Assembly (NCBI GenBank): GCA_022432975.1
Contig: CM039510.1
Span: forward strand, 32,395,023-32,459,022
Reading direction: 5' to 3'
Source of the DNA: Begonia masoniana
Taxonomy: Eukaryota > Streptophyta > Magnoliopsida > Cucurbitales > Begoniaceae
Length of the DNA stretch: 64,000 nucleotides
Position 1 is the first letter of the stretch, and every line of letters starts with the position of its first letter. Position numbers and translations under genes: made by a program. Below are positions 13,801-24,037 of the stretch, piece by piece. The notes beneath the pieces were generated by a model. That model was given only the letters and a program-made list of their open reading frames with translations. It was not told the DNA's origin and searched no databases.

Positions 13801-14525
13801 ATGAAAAAAAGTACTATTTTCAATTGGTCTGATAAAGCACTAAGATTTCTTGGTCTTTCAGGCCAAATGGCAGTTAGAGGCTTCCCAAAGTTCAAGAACT
13901 AAATTGATAATTTGCAAAACTCTAAATATTAGTTATTGTCATCTTTGGAAAGAACTACCAGGATTATCGGAAGTATTATTCAACTGAGATTCTTGAGCTT
14001 TCCTGTAATGAGTTAATAGAAAGGCTCCCGGATTCTACATCTAAATTGTGCAATTGCCGAAAATTTGATTCTCAACGACTTTACCGTCTCAGTTTTAGAA
14101 TTACAAGAAAATATAGGTAATATGGTAGACTCTGAGGTTCTCATCTTCGCGGTAATTTCAAGATAAAATTGCTTTCCGATCAATTGCTAAGTCGGCAGAA
14201 ATTGCATTTATAAATTGGAAGGTTGTGATTCTAAGAGAATTGCCAAGAGATTGTTTTAATCTAGTAAAACCTAAAGGCATCTGGATCTTGAATACTGTGA
14301 TGGATTGAGAAGATCTGCCACTTGGACTAAATAAGTGACTAGTTTTCATACTTGAACTTATATGCAGTGGGATCCCGGTCGGTGTCTTCTGAGATAGTGG
14401 GTTGTGGCAAGCTTAATACCTTACAAACATTAAGGGGAAGATTGTTATACGAGATTTACATCACTGGGAGATTCGTCCAAGTAACTCTGTAAACTTGAAA
14501 TGATTTCACGGAGTTCGTGATTGGA
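10836..14525 (+). pseudogene. CNL resistance gene, left copy, broken and truncated
   Basis: Starts MAEGIIIPVFADLL like the intact paralog at 36616. It keeps recognisable coiled-coil, P-loop (VGVGGLGKTMLAK) and later NB-ARC pieces, but the frame shifts dozens of times. It is interrupted at 12365-13575 by the same fold-back element as the right copy and stops at 14525 inside the LRR, where sequence homologous to 1345 begins. Shifts are scattered one-base losses and gains with little substitution, and they become denser toward 14525. This suggests uncorrected read error rather than evolutionary decay. It should probably not be counted as a separate gene. Confidence 0.8.
12365..13575. mobile_element. 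fold-back element in the CNL gene (left copy)
   Basis: Counterpart of 25570-26779 with termini GATAGGAATACCCGC and GCGGGTATTCCTATC and the same internal inverted modules. Many small indels are present. See the right-copy entry for structure. Confidence 0.8.
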
Positions 14526-14535
14526 TTTTACAGTG
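14515..14535. other. join of the two 13.2-kb copies
   Basis: Left of this point the sequence follows the LRR coding region homologous to ~27735 (GTTCGTGATT). Right of it the sequence follows the segment homologous to ~1345 (TTTTACAGTxTTCAAT). There is no N run, target-site duplication or transposon end at the join, only a few bases of shared sequence. Confidence 0.85.
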
Positions 14536-15041
14536 TTCAATCGAAAACCTAAACCTGTTGGTTGTAATTTTGTTTGAGTCAACTAGATTAATCACCAAGA
14601 CAGGCATGAATTACACAAAAGTTGTAATTAGTTGAAACAAATGATAAATGTGAGGACGGAGTTTAATACTGGAATCCAAACGGAATCCGCCTCAGAAAAA
14701 GGCAAAATCTCAAACTAATCTTCTCTCCCAAAACCTAATCCCCCATTTTCAGCCCTTTCTGTTTTTGTTTTATTAAATAATAATATTTAATTACACCAAA
14801 TATATGTATGTGTTGCTCTTAGCTAGCAGTCCCTCAATACGAGAAATAATTGGGAAATGTCCATATAACCCACAAACCGAGAGATAATAATGTAATAATA
14901 TTCACTTGTTTTTAGACAATAATGTAATTTCACTTTTTTAAGCATAAAAAATCGAGATCTTTCTTCTACTTTCCTCTTTGGGTATTTCCCATTCCTATCC
15001 GCCATTGTTGCGAAGCTTATTCTGTATTGATTGAATTGCAG

Positions 15042-15105
15042 GACCTGGCTGTTCATCTCTCGCTTACGAGCAATGCAACTATGCAAGAACTTGTCCATTA
15101 ACGAG
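15042..15105 (+). pseudogene. serine carboxypeptidase-like exon fragment (right copy)
   Basis: Same stranded exon as at 1859, following the acceptor-like TTGAATTGCAG. One base is missing within the TTACGGAGC stretch compared with the left copy, which shifts the frame after GPGCSSLAY. Only the nucleophile block of an S10 carboxypeptidase is recognisable. Confidence 0.45.
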
Positions 15106-15175
15106 TATAATTAACATTACATGTTAGAAATAATGTGTACTATAAAAATAGATAGTAAAATTTGAACGTAAGCAT

Positions 15176-15309
15176 TATTAGTTATATTATATTTATTAGT
15201 GTCTAAGGATATTTTAGTCTATTTACTTTTCATCGTAAACCTTATAAACCCTTTGTATATTCTTATTTGCTAATTGATCTAATGCGAAACCCTATTCTCT
15301 ATTTCTTCA
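15176..15309 (+). repeat. copia 5' LTR
   Basis: 134 bp from TATTAGTTATATT to CTATTTCTTCA, directly followed by the primer-binding site. Differs from the 3' LTR at three positions, all C/T. Confidence 0.92.
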
Positions 15310-15322
15310 TGGTATCAGAGCC
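15310..15322 (+). other. copia primer-binding site (tRNA-iMet type)
   Basis: TGGTATCAGAGCC abuts the 5' LTR. It matches the complement of the plant initiator-methionine tRNA 3' end, the usual primer for copia elements. Confidence 0.93.
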
Positions 15323-15696
15323 ACCCTATAGATTTGTTTGATGTTTTGAGAGACTGTTAATCCAGTCTATAGTTATTGGGGATCGAATTGCATTCTCGGA
15401 TTTGAAAAGAAAAAGGGAAGAGTTTTTCGGATTTTCGGATTTTCGGAATTTTAGGAGCAGCGAAACGAGAATTGCGATTACTAGAGTTTCCGCTGTTGGA
15501 TTGTCGTGAAATTTTGACAGCTACTTTGCAACATATAGAGGTACATTATGAACGGTGGAGATTGTTTTATTCCCTGATTTGTTTTATTCTGTCAATTTTG
15601 GATCTTTCGACTCTGTTGATTTGGTTATTTGGGGATTTCAAATTCTGTTGATTCAAGGATTTGGATTTGGGGATTTGTCTTTGTGTCTCTTTCATT

Positions 15697-16854
15697 ATGG
15701 GCTAGTCGTAAGGATGATTCCCTTCAGTCGATTAGTATTCAATTGGATGGTAAAAACTACACGTATTGGAGCTATGTTATGAAGAATTTTTTGCGTGGAA
15801 AATCTATGTGGAGCTATGTTACAGGTGTGCGGGTTAAATCTACAAACGACAAGGCAAACGATTATGCGGCCTTGGTCGACAATTGGGAGACTGATAATTC
15901 GAAGATTATTACGTGGATTAACAATTCTGTTACTCACTCCATTGGTGTTTAGTTGGCTAAGTATGAGACGGCTCAAGAGGTATGGGATCATCTGGCTAAA
16001 TTGTATACGCAGTCTAATTTTGCCAAACAGTATCAATTGGAGTCAGATATTCGCGCACTTCAGCAGAATGATATGAGTATCCAAGAGTTTTATTCTGCCA
16101 TGACTAATCTCTGGGATCAGTTGGCTCTCACTGAGTCTGCAGAGCTGCGAGCATTTGAACCGTATATTTCTCGTAGAGAAGCACAACGTCTGGTAGAGAT
16201 TTTGATGGCCCTTCGGAATGATTTCGAGGGATTGCGTGGGACAATTTTACATCGTTCTCCTCTTCCGTCTGTTGATTCAGTGGTTAATGAACTCTTAGCA
16301 GAGGAGATTCGGCTTAAGTCTAAGGTCGATAAGGTGTCTGTCACATCTACAACTCCATCCGTCTTTGTTGCTCCTCAACAGTCTCTGCCTAGCAACCAAA
16401 ACAGACCATCTTCTAAGGTCTCTCCGGATGAATGTGCTTTTTGCAAGGGGAAAGGTCATTGGAAGGCTCAGTGTCCAAAATTGTTGAGTAAAGGCAAACA
16501 ACAACAGCAGCAACGACCACCGCAACAACACGCCCACCGCAGACTGCTCCATGGACATATCGCCCACCTCAGTCCAACAATGCAGTTGCTGCCCCCGTCT
16601 TTGGATCCATATATGTTTGAGCAGTTTCAGCAGTACCTTACTTCACAGCCTCATGCCATGTCAGCCTCCTCTCCTAAAGGTTTGTCTTTGTCTACTAATT
16701 CAGGTAAATCGTCTTCCTTATGGATCTTAGATTTAGGTGCTTCTCATCATATGTCTCCTGATATTGATTCTTTTACGTCTGTTACTTCTGCTCCCTCTTT
16801 GTCTGTCATGACCGCCGATGGTACTCCAATGCCATTGGTAGGAATTGGCTCTGT
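15697..16854 (+). pseudogene. copia gag-protease region
   Basis: Gag reads from SRKDDSLQSISIQLDGKNY, typical of copia. The start ATG at 15697 is thrown out of frame by one extra G relative to ATG 2519 in the left copy. A TAG at 15950-15952 replaces what is normally a glutamine before LAKYETAQEVWDHL. The UBN2-like Gag core follows, then a CX2CX4HX4C zinc knuckle (CAFCKGKGHWKAQC, ~16434) and the start of the protease with the DLGAS active-site motif (~16730). Two offsetting indels garble a glutamine/proline-rich stretch near 16530-16595. The frame is cut at 16854 by the solo-LTR insertion. Confidence 0.88.
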
Positions 16855-18282
16855 TGATGACTCTTATTTTAGAGTCATTTTATGCAATTTTACATAAGAA
16901 AATTTATGTGAATTGAGTGATTGCAATAATAAATGGGTATGAATTATTACAATTGTCATGTAATGCTGCAGCATTAGTGTTTTTATTCAATCTGATGTAT
17001 TTAATGTCAATTCTCTATTAAAAACACATTTTTCTCCATTATATCAAATTTTATATTTTCATAATTGAATGTTATTTTTATAGTAGGAAATTCGAATTCA
17101 AATGCTGAGATTTATGGAGAGAAAGTGAAGGCAAGAATCAAGGAAGAGAAATTTGGAAAGAAGAAAAGAGGAGAAGACACATGGCATGCAAAAGAGGACA
17201 AAAAGGAAGGAAATCCAACTAAAAGAGAGAGATTTGAAAATCATAAAACACGTGGATCAAAGCCAAGGAGAGATAATGGCCATTCTGGAAAAGGGCAGCA
17301 CAAATAGATGGAGTAATTAAATAAAACAAATCACTGGAGAGAGAAAGAAAGGATGGTATGCAGAAAAGAAGGGATACTTTTCAAAACAAAGAGATACGAT
17401 GCATTAAAATAAAGAATATTGAAAACAGAGATTGAATCATCAATTCCAGCGAGAGAAATATTCTAAAAACCCCCTTACGTGGTTGTGGAGAGAGGCTCTG
17501 GACCTGAGGAGACCACCGACGCCAAGCTTGAGAATTCTCCTTCTTCTATTATTTTTATTGCATTATTTTCTATGAACACAATTATTGTTAATTTATTTTT
17601 AATTATGTCTCGTAGCTAAACTTTTTAATCTTGGTTAGGACGATAGTATTTGTTGCGTTATTTTGCTACGATCTTGGTTTGTTTTTGCGATTATCTATTG
17701 AACAATTATTCGTGAAATTTACTTGCTAAGTCAGATCATATCGATAGATAGGTTGACTATTCATATTTATATTGTATCGATAGATAGATATAAATTTTAG
17801 ATGCATGAATAACTAATTGAATTACTTTGTTACAACGTGGTTAACATTAATTTGATTGGCAATAAGAATCGCACCTATAGGAAATTCAATCTTAGTCGCA
17901 TTCTTCAAGGTATAAAGAAATTCTAATATGAATTTATCTAGGCAATTCGAAAGAATCCTAGAAATCTTTTTATTCTTGCTGTTTTTTAGATAATGCTGCA
18001 GAGCATTACCAGAGCATTAGTAGCAGAATCATCGTAACAAAGAAATCGATCATAGCCAAGGCTTTCTTTTATCGTATTTATCTCGTTTACTCTGATTTAT
18101 TTTGTTTCATCGCAATTCTGAATTTAATTATATTTATTTTCATTTAAAATCTCAATATTTTATAAGATTTTTATAGCAATTATTACCAATTGAAAATATC
18201 CTCGTGGGATCGATACTTTACTTATTCTATTACTTCGTTAGCGACACGTGCACTTGCGTGTAAGTGTGTAAAACCACTAACA
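16855..18282 (+). mobile_element. solo LTR of a gypsy-like element nested in copia
   Basis: 1428 bp starting TGATGACTC and ending ACTAACA, flanked by TCTGT at 16850-16854 and 18283-18287. Removing it and one repeat rejoins the copia protease-integrase frame. Its 3' end (CTCGTGGGATCGATACT, later GCGACACGTGCACTTGCGT) closely resembles the 3' end of the Athila-like LTRs at 58.2 and 63.9 kb, so it is an LTR of a related gypsy lineage. It contains no gag or pol. Its length fits a whole LTR left by recombination between two LTRs, and an 80-codon lysine-rich frame inside looks accidental. Confidence 0.85.
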
Positions 18283-18287
18283 TCTGT

Positions 18288-19458
18288 ACGCACATCTCGT
18301 TTGTCTCTATCAGATGTATACCATATTCCTAGTCTAACCTTAAATCTTGCATCTGTTGGTCAATTGTGTGATTCTGGTCTCTCAGTTCTTTTTACTTCTA
18401 CCAATTGTTGTGTTCAGGACCTGCAATCTCAGAAGGTGATTGGGACAGGCCGTAGGGAAGGGGGACTCTATGTTTTGGATGAGCTCAAAGTATCAGATGT
18501 TGCTGCCTCTAGTGTGGATTTGTCGTCTTTTCGTTTGAGTAATTCGTCTTCTGATTTTTATCTTTGGCATTCTCGTTTGGGTCATGTTTCTGCGTCTCGT
18601 TTAAAGTTTTTGTTGTCTACAGGAGTTTTAGGTAATTTAGCCAGTCATGATATTTCCGATTGTCGCGGTTGTAAACTGGCTAAATTTTCAGCCTTGCCTT
18701 TTTATAAAAGTATCTCTTTTTCCATTGCGCCATTTGATCTTGTGCATTCTGATGTGTGGGGACCCTCTCCTGTTTCCACCAAAGGGGGTTCCAGATATTA
18801 TGTTTCATTCATTGATGATTTCACTCGTTATACTTGGGTTTATCTTATGAAACACCGGTCTGATTTCTTTACCATATTCAGTAACTTTAGAGCTCTTGTG
18901 AAAACCCAACACTCCTCTGTCATTAAACGTTTTCGGTGTGATTTGGGGGGTGAATACACTTCTAACAATTTTTCTCAGTTACTTGCTTCTGATGGGACTA
19001 TCCACGAAACCTCGTGTACAGACACTCCTCAACAAAATGGTGTTGCTGAAAGGAAACATCGCCATCTTGTTGAAACAGCTCGTTCGTTTTTGTTGTCAGC
19101 CGAGGTTCCTAGTGAGTTTTGGGGGGAGGCAGTACTTACAGCTGCTCATGTGATCAATAGAATTCCAATATCTCATCATTCAGGTTTGTCCCCTTTTGAA
19201 AAGTTATATGGTTATTCACCTGATTATTCTTCGTTGCGCGTCTTCGGTTGTACTTGCTTTGTTCTCCGACCACATGTTGAGCGTAATAAACTGTCTCCTC
19301 GGTCCGCCTTATGTGTCTTTTTGGGTTATGGTGTTGGTCAAAAGGGATATCGTTGTTTTGATCCAGTTAGTCAAAAACTGTATGTTTCACGTCATGTTGT
19401 GTTTTTAGAGCATATTTCCTTCTTTTCTGTTCCTGCTAGTTCTCATCATATGACATAG
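18288..19458 (+). pseudogene. copia integrase region
   Basis: After the solo LTR the frame resumes with the pre-integrase zinc finger (HSRLGH ... CRGC) and the rve core. Catalytic acids are visible as HSDVWGP, CDLGGEY (family form usually SDNGGEY) and the glutamate of QQNGVAERKH, spacing consistent with DDE. The frame ends at TAG 19456-19458, where glutamine would be expected. The segment to 19797 is the low-complexity linker (serine/threonine-rich, with a RKST motif), read in the same frame. Confidence 0.9.
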
Positions 19459-21237
19459 TCAGATTTAGTTCGTATTGATCCTTTCGATGCTGACCATGAC
19501 GAAGTTCTATCTGATACTTTGGTTCATGAGGCATCCACCTCCCATGCCCCTGCTCCTACGACCACCCAGTTGTCGGATGAGATTGCGGATGATCCTCCTC
19601 TGCGTCAGTCTACTCGAACTCGTAAGTCTACTAAACTTCCTGATTTTGAGTACTCTTCTTATTCTACTTCCTTTGCTTCCTTTGTTGTCTCTGTTCATCA
19701 TCTTTCTGAGCCTTTGTCCTATAGAGAGGCAGTTCGTGATCCCCTTTGGCAGGCTGCTATGGCTGAGGAACTTACTGCTCTACACCAGACTCATACATGA
19801 GATTTGGTTTCGCTGCCGTTCGGAAAACATACCATTGGTTCTCGTTGGGTCTACAAGATTAAAACCAAATCCGATGGATTTATTGAACGATACAAGGCCC
19901 GACTTGTTGCTAAAGGCTATTCCCAAGAGTATGGCATGGATTATGAAGAAACTTTTGCCCCTGTTGCAAAAATGACTACTGTTCGCACTCTTATTGCAGT
20001 TGCTTCTGTTTGCCGATGGAGAATATCTCAGATGGATGTCAAGAATGCCTTCTTGAATGGCGATCTTCATGAAGAAGTTTATATGACGCCTCCTCCCGGT
20101 GTAGCTCATCAGCCTGGTGAAGTTTGCAAGCTTTGCAAAGCTCTTTATGGTCTCAAACAAGCACCACGTGCCTGGTTTGAGAAGTTTTCCATTGTGATCA
20201 CTTCGTTTGGCTTTCTTCCTAGTCACCATGATTCGGCGTTATTTGTCAAGCGTACAACGGCAGGTCGTATTCTATTATCCTTGTATGTTGATGACATGAT
20301 AATTTCTGGTGATGATTATGATAGTATTGAGTCTTTGAAGTCTGAGTTGGCACGTTGCTTCGCTATGAAAGACTTAGGTATGTTACGGTATTTTTTGGGA
20401 ATTGAGGTTGCCTATTCTCCAAAAGGCTATCTCTTATCTCAATCAAAGTATATAGCTGATTTGTTTGAGCGTGCTCGACTCACTGACAACAGGACTGTTG
20501 ATACTCCCCTTGAGACTAATGCTAGATACTCTCCGTCGGATGGCACTCCTTTGACAGATTCCAGTCTGTATCGTACTATTGTAGGCAGTTTGGTTTATCT
20601 TACTGTGACTCGCCCCGACATTGCGCATGCTGTTCATGTGGTTAGTCAGTTTGTCACTGCTCCTACTACAGTTCATTGGGCTGCCGTTCTTCGTATTCTC
20701 AGGTACCTTCGGGGCACCCAGTTTCATAGTCTCTTGTTCCCTTCTACGTCTTCGTTAGAGCTACGTGCTTATTCTGATGCGGATTGGGCTGGTGATCCTA
20801 CGGATCGCAAATCGACCACTGGATTTTGTATTTTTCTTGGTGACTCGCTTATTTCGTGGAAGAGCAAGAAACAAGATGTCATTTCTCGTTCTTCTACTGA
20901 AGCAGAGTATCGTGCCATGGCCTCGACTACCTATGAAATTGTTTGGTTACGCCGGTTGCTTGCTGATATGGGTATTTCTCTTTGTCACCCTACTCCGTTA
21001 CATTGTGATAATCAGAGTGCTATTCAAATTACACGCAATCCAGTTTTTCATGAGCGAACAAAACATATCGAGATTGATTGTCATGTCACTCGCCACCACC
21101 TACAGATCGGCACCATCACATTGCCATTCGTTTCTTCTCATCTGCAAATTGCTGATATGTTTACCAAAGCACTCTCGACTTCGCGCTTCCGTTTCTTGTC
21201 TGACAAACTCTCAATGCTTATCGCTGTAGCATCATGA
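19459..21237 (+). pseudogene. copia linker, reverse transcriptase and RNase H
   Basis: A linker is followed by TGA at 19798-19800, where tryptophan is normal (HTxDLV). From 19801 an uninterrupted frame runs to 21237. It shows RVT_2 motifs ([46 protein letters not shown]), the catalytic YVDD near 20286, and Ty1-type RNase H blocks ([40 protein letters not shown]). The stop lies 13 bases before the 3' LTR, as expected. This is the best-preserved part of the element. Confidence 0.92.
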
Positions 21238-21240
21238 GTT

Positions 21241-21250
21241 TGAGGGGGAA
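21241..21250 (+). other. copia polypurine tract
   Basis: TGAGGGGGAA lies immediately 5' of the 3' LTR, the expected plus-strand priming site. Confidence 0.85.
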
Positions 21251-21384
21251 TATTAGTTATATTATATTTATTAGTGTCTAAGGATATTTTAGTCTATTTA
21301 CCTTTCATTGTAAACCTTATAAACCCTTTGTATATTCTTATTTGCTAATTGATCTAATGCGAAATCCTATTCTCTATTTCTTCA
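21251..21384 (+). repeat. copia 3' LTR
   Basis: 134 bp, TATTAGTTATATT to CTATTTCTTCA, followed by the target duplication AGCAT. Confidence 0.92.
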
Positions 21385-21439
21385 AGCATAACATTACTAC
21401 TACGTAATTATGAGTAAATTTAATTATTGGCAAATTAGA

Positions 21440-21620
21440 TAAGAGTGATGCTATTTACTCTATTATTCTACTATCTTAAAATACTTGTTTGAAGTAATTA
21501 AACAATGATTGATGCATTTAATGTAATAAATTAGTTAATTTATTACATTAATTACACTCTTGACAAGTTAGTAATATATTTAAAAAAATAAAATAAGAGA
21601 GTAAAAATAACATTATTAAT
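21440..21620. mobile_element. small MITE (right copy)
   Basis: Same ~180-bp AT-rich element as 8245-8423, beginning AAGAGTGATGC and ending near AATAACATTATT. A shorter derivative occurs at about 35001-35092. Confidence 0.5.
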
Positions 21621-22048
21621 CATATAATGAGTAGCTTCATCTCCAATTAAGTTAAATATTTAGCGATTTTTTTAGTAATTAAAGTATTTTTAGTATTAAT
21701 TATTTGTTTTTTTAATATATATACCAATTATTATTTGACACGTTAATAGTTTTTTTCAAGAGGTTTACTGAGAAGGTGAACAAATTTTTTTTTTTTTCAA
21801 GATATTTGATAAGCTCTCAATGCGGACCTTTGTTACAAAAAGGCCAATTAGAAATTCATAACGTAGCCCTTAGTGGGCATTATAACGAAGCCCTGAAAGC
21901 TTAGATCTCAAATCTATCGGTACAATTACAATCTCTCGCTGCAAAGTGCAAACTACAAGCACAAGACACCTCTTTATCTGTCTTCCCCGGGGAGATTCTG
22001 TGCAGCTGAATCTCTCTATGCGTGGAAATCCATTTCTGAGTTGACGCT
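21621..22048. other. intergenic, upstream of the NAA10-like fragment (right copy)
   Basis: AT-rich, with a T/A run near 21790. From ~21830 the sequence is conserved with ~8640 and ~35730 and probably represents the flank and leader of the NAA10-like fragment. No other gene signal is visible. Confidence 0.4.
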
Positions 22049-22137
22049 ATGGTTTGTATTCTTAAAGCTACCATTGATGACTTTCTAGTTCTAACAATGG
22101 AAAGCAATGCCTTACCGCCTCAGAATTTAATTGCCTA

Positions 22138-22138
<1 letters not shown>
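22049..22138 (+). pseudogene. NAA10-like N-terminal fragment (right copy)
   Basis: A 29-codon frame starting MVCILKATIDDFLVL and ending at TAA, followed directly by an (AT)n tract. It resembles the first residues of the NAA10 acetyltransferase. Three bases differ in the middle from the other copies (ESNAL instead of EACF). It lacks the acetyl-CoA-binding region and cannot encode an enzyme. Confidence 0.5.
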
Positions 22139-22169
<31 letters not shown>

Positions 22170-22329
22170 ATTAGAAATAGTAATTATATGAATAAGCAAC
22201 TGGGTCCACAAGCACAAGCACAAATATGAAAGGCCCAACAAAAATCAGACAAAACGACCACGTTCGTGGTCTTCCTCTTCAACCTGATTTCTGCAAAATC
22301 AATTTCTTCCTTCTTCATTGTAAAAATAC

Positions 22330-23636
22330 AGGGTTTATTTTAAAATAAACCTTAAAGTTTTGATTTTTTTAAAAAAAACCTCAAATTTTACTATTCATAA
22401 AAAAAAATCTCAAAATTTGATAAATAAGCAATTTGAACCTCAGAGGGGATGGGGAGGCCGTCCTCTCCAGAGAGTACGGCTGATCCAGCTGGACCGGCTC
22501 TACTTTATGATTTTATTTAAAATTTTATTTTATTTAACCCTAAAAATAATTAACTAAAATTACAATAAATCATACAAATGTTATTAAATCACGAAATGTT
22601 TACCATATGTAGAATAAATTATGAAAAGGTAATCTAAAAATTTTCGTGATTTTCTAACATTTGCACGATTTATTATAATTTAACTCTAAAATAATTAACT
22701 AAAATTACAATAAATCGTACAAGTGTTATAAAATCATCAAAATTTTCAGATTATTTTCTTATGATTTGGTCTACATATGGTAAACATTTTTATGATTTAA
22801 TAACACTTGTACGGTTTATTGTAATTTTAGTTAATTATTTAAGTATCAAATTACAACAACTCGTGGAATTGTTAGAAAATCACGAAAATAGTGAGATTCT
22901 CTTCCCATAATGTTATCTACATATGATAAATATTTCGTGATTTAATAACATTTGAACTATTTATTATAATTTTAGTTAACTATTTAAGGGTTAAATTACA
23001 ATAAATTATGCGAGTTTTAGAAAATCATGCAAAATTTCAGATTCTCTTCCCATTATTTTATCTACAAATGGAAAATATTTCGTGATTTAATAACACTTAG
23101 TATTATTTATTGTAAATTTAGTTAATTATTTTAAGGTTAAATTACAATAAATTGAGTAAGTGTTAAAAAATCACAGAAATTTTCAGATTCTCTTTTAATG
23201 ATTTGGTTTACATATGGTAAAAATTTCATGATTTTATAACATTTATATGATTTATTGTAATTTTAATAAATTATTTTAGAGTTAAATCATAATAAATGGT
23301 GCAAGTGTTAGAAAATCACAAAAAATTTTATATTATCTTTCCATGGTTTATTCTACATATGATAAAAATTTCGTAATTTAATAACACTGGTATGATTTAT
23401 TGTAATTTTTATTAATTATTTTTAAGGTTAAATAAAATAAAATTTTAAATAAAATTATAGAGTACGGCTGGTCTAGCTGGACCAGCCGTACTCTCTGGAG
23501 AGTACGGCCTCCCCACCCCCTTCCGAGGTTTAAATTATTTATTTATCAAACTTTGAAGTTTTTTGTATGAACAGTAAATTTTAAAGTTTAAAAAAAAAAA
23601 AAACAAATCTTTAAGGTTTATTTTAAAATAAACCCT
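22330..23636. mobile_element. 1.3-kb palindromic (fold-back) element with six tandem units
   Basis: Terminal inverted repeats begin AGGGTTTATTTTAAAATAAA at 22330 and end with its complement at 23636. Both arms include a GC-rich block (GGGGAGGCCGT and GAGTACGGCTGGTC motifs). Between the arms lie about six tandem units of ~150 bp. Each is itself an imperfect palindrome running from TTACAATAAATCGTACAAGTG through CTACATATGGTAA back to the inverse. Flanks TAAAAATAC and AACATATAC may be a worn 9-bp target duplication, as in Mutator-like elements. The equivalent site near 36220 is empty. Confidence 0.78.
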
Positions 23637-23723
23637 AACATATACTCTCTCTCCCACACTCCCACTTTTCTCTCTCTCATCTGCTACATCGTCCTTCTCT
23701 CTCTTAACTTCCGTACTTCATTG

Positions 23724-23924
23724 GTGGGGTGGGCCTCGGAGGGACCCTTTATACATGGTTCTGCTGCGGCAGTAAATGGCTCATGGTTTGTTGTGGCAAT
23801 AAATGGCACAACCACCAATAATGCGTCGTCTCCTTTCCCTTCTTTCGATCTCTTAGAAAAGCATCGGCTTCAGAAGCAAAAAGGATTACAGCGTTATTCC
23901 AAAGATTCCATAGTTTCCAAATGA
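23724..23924 (+). other. unrecognised small open frame upstream of the CNL gene
   Basis: About 66 codons (ASEGPFIHGSAAAVNGSW ... DLLEKHRLQKQKGLQRYSK) are open in the equivalent position of two blocks (also 36308-36502), with mostly conservative differences. The last codon's TGA overlaps the ATG at 23921 (ATGA) that opens the CNL frame upstream of its usual start. I do not recognise the protein. It may be a captured exon of another gene, an upstream ORF in the CNL leader, or chance. The left copy (10529-10723) has a disrupted version. Confidence 0.35.
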
Positions 23925-24037
23925 CAAAGAAAGGCTCTTCATTTACTAATCTTTCCCACTCCCAAATCACACCTCACAAGCAACGTGAAAAGAGGTCTCA
24001 TCTTCTCAAATTACTCTCCTTCCTCCAGACGAACTCA

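Larger units (their letters stand above)
1345..14525. repeat. left copy of a 13.2-kb direct repeat (probable assembly duplicate)
   Basis: Collinear with 14526-27740 from the TTTTACAGT region to a point inside the LRR part of a CNL gene. The offset between copies grows from 13184 near 1641 to about 13212 at the right end, so this copy has lost about 28 bases net, mostly as single-base deletions. It is clean at its left end and very indel-rich from ~11000 to 14525. Both copies share the same nested insertions and target-site duplications. Each gene and element in it is the counterpart of one described more fully in the right copy. Confidence 0.93.
15176..21384 (+). mobile_element. Ty1/copia LTR retrotransposon (right copy), inactive
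   Basis: A 6209-bp element with 134-bp LTRs, bounded by the target-site duplication AGCAT (15171-15175 and 21385-21389). Gene order Gag, protease, integrase, reverse transcriptase, RNase H defines Ty1/copia. The very short LTRs suggest an Ale/Retrofit-like lineage (inference). The LTRs differ by three transitions by eye. Three in-frame stops (15950, 19456, 19798) and a 1428-bp solo LTR at 16855-18282 make it non-functional. The termini are TA...CA rather than TG...CA in both LTRs. Confidence 0.95.

Noticed and set aside
17065..17307. 80-codon lysine-rich open frame (also 3887-4129) inside the solo LTR
   Set aside because: Lies wholly in the LTR of a gypsy-like element, of low complexity, no domain, identical in the two copies only because the segment is duplicated. 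Most likely chance.
22540..23425. Regularly spaced palindromic repeats, considered as a CRISPR-like array
   Set aside because: Plant nuclear DNA. Units are ~150 bp, the spacing is not unique sequence, and there are no cas genes. It is the interior of a fold-back element.
23921..24037. Upstream ATG extending the CNL by 39 residues (also at 36499, and 44690 by 17)
   Set aside because: The extension has no family similarity and the canonical CNL start MAEG follows. The later ATG was chosen, though translation from the upstream one cannot be excluded.
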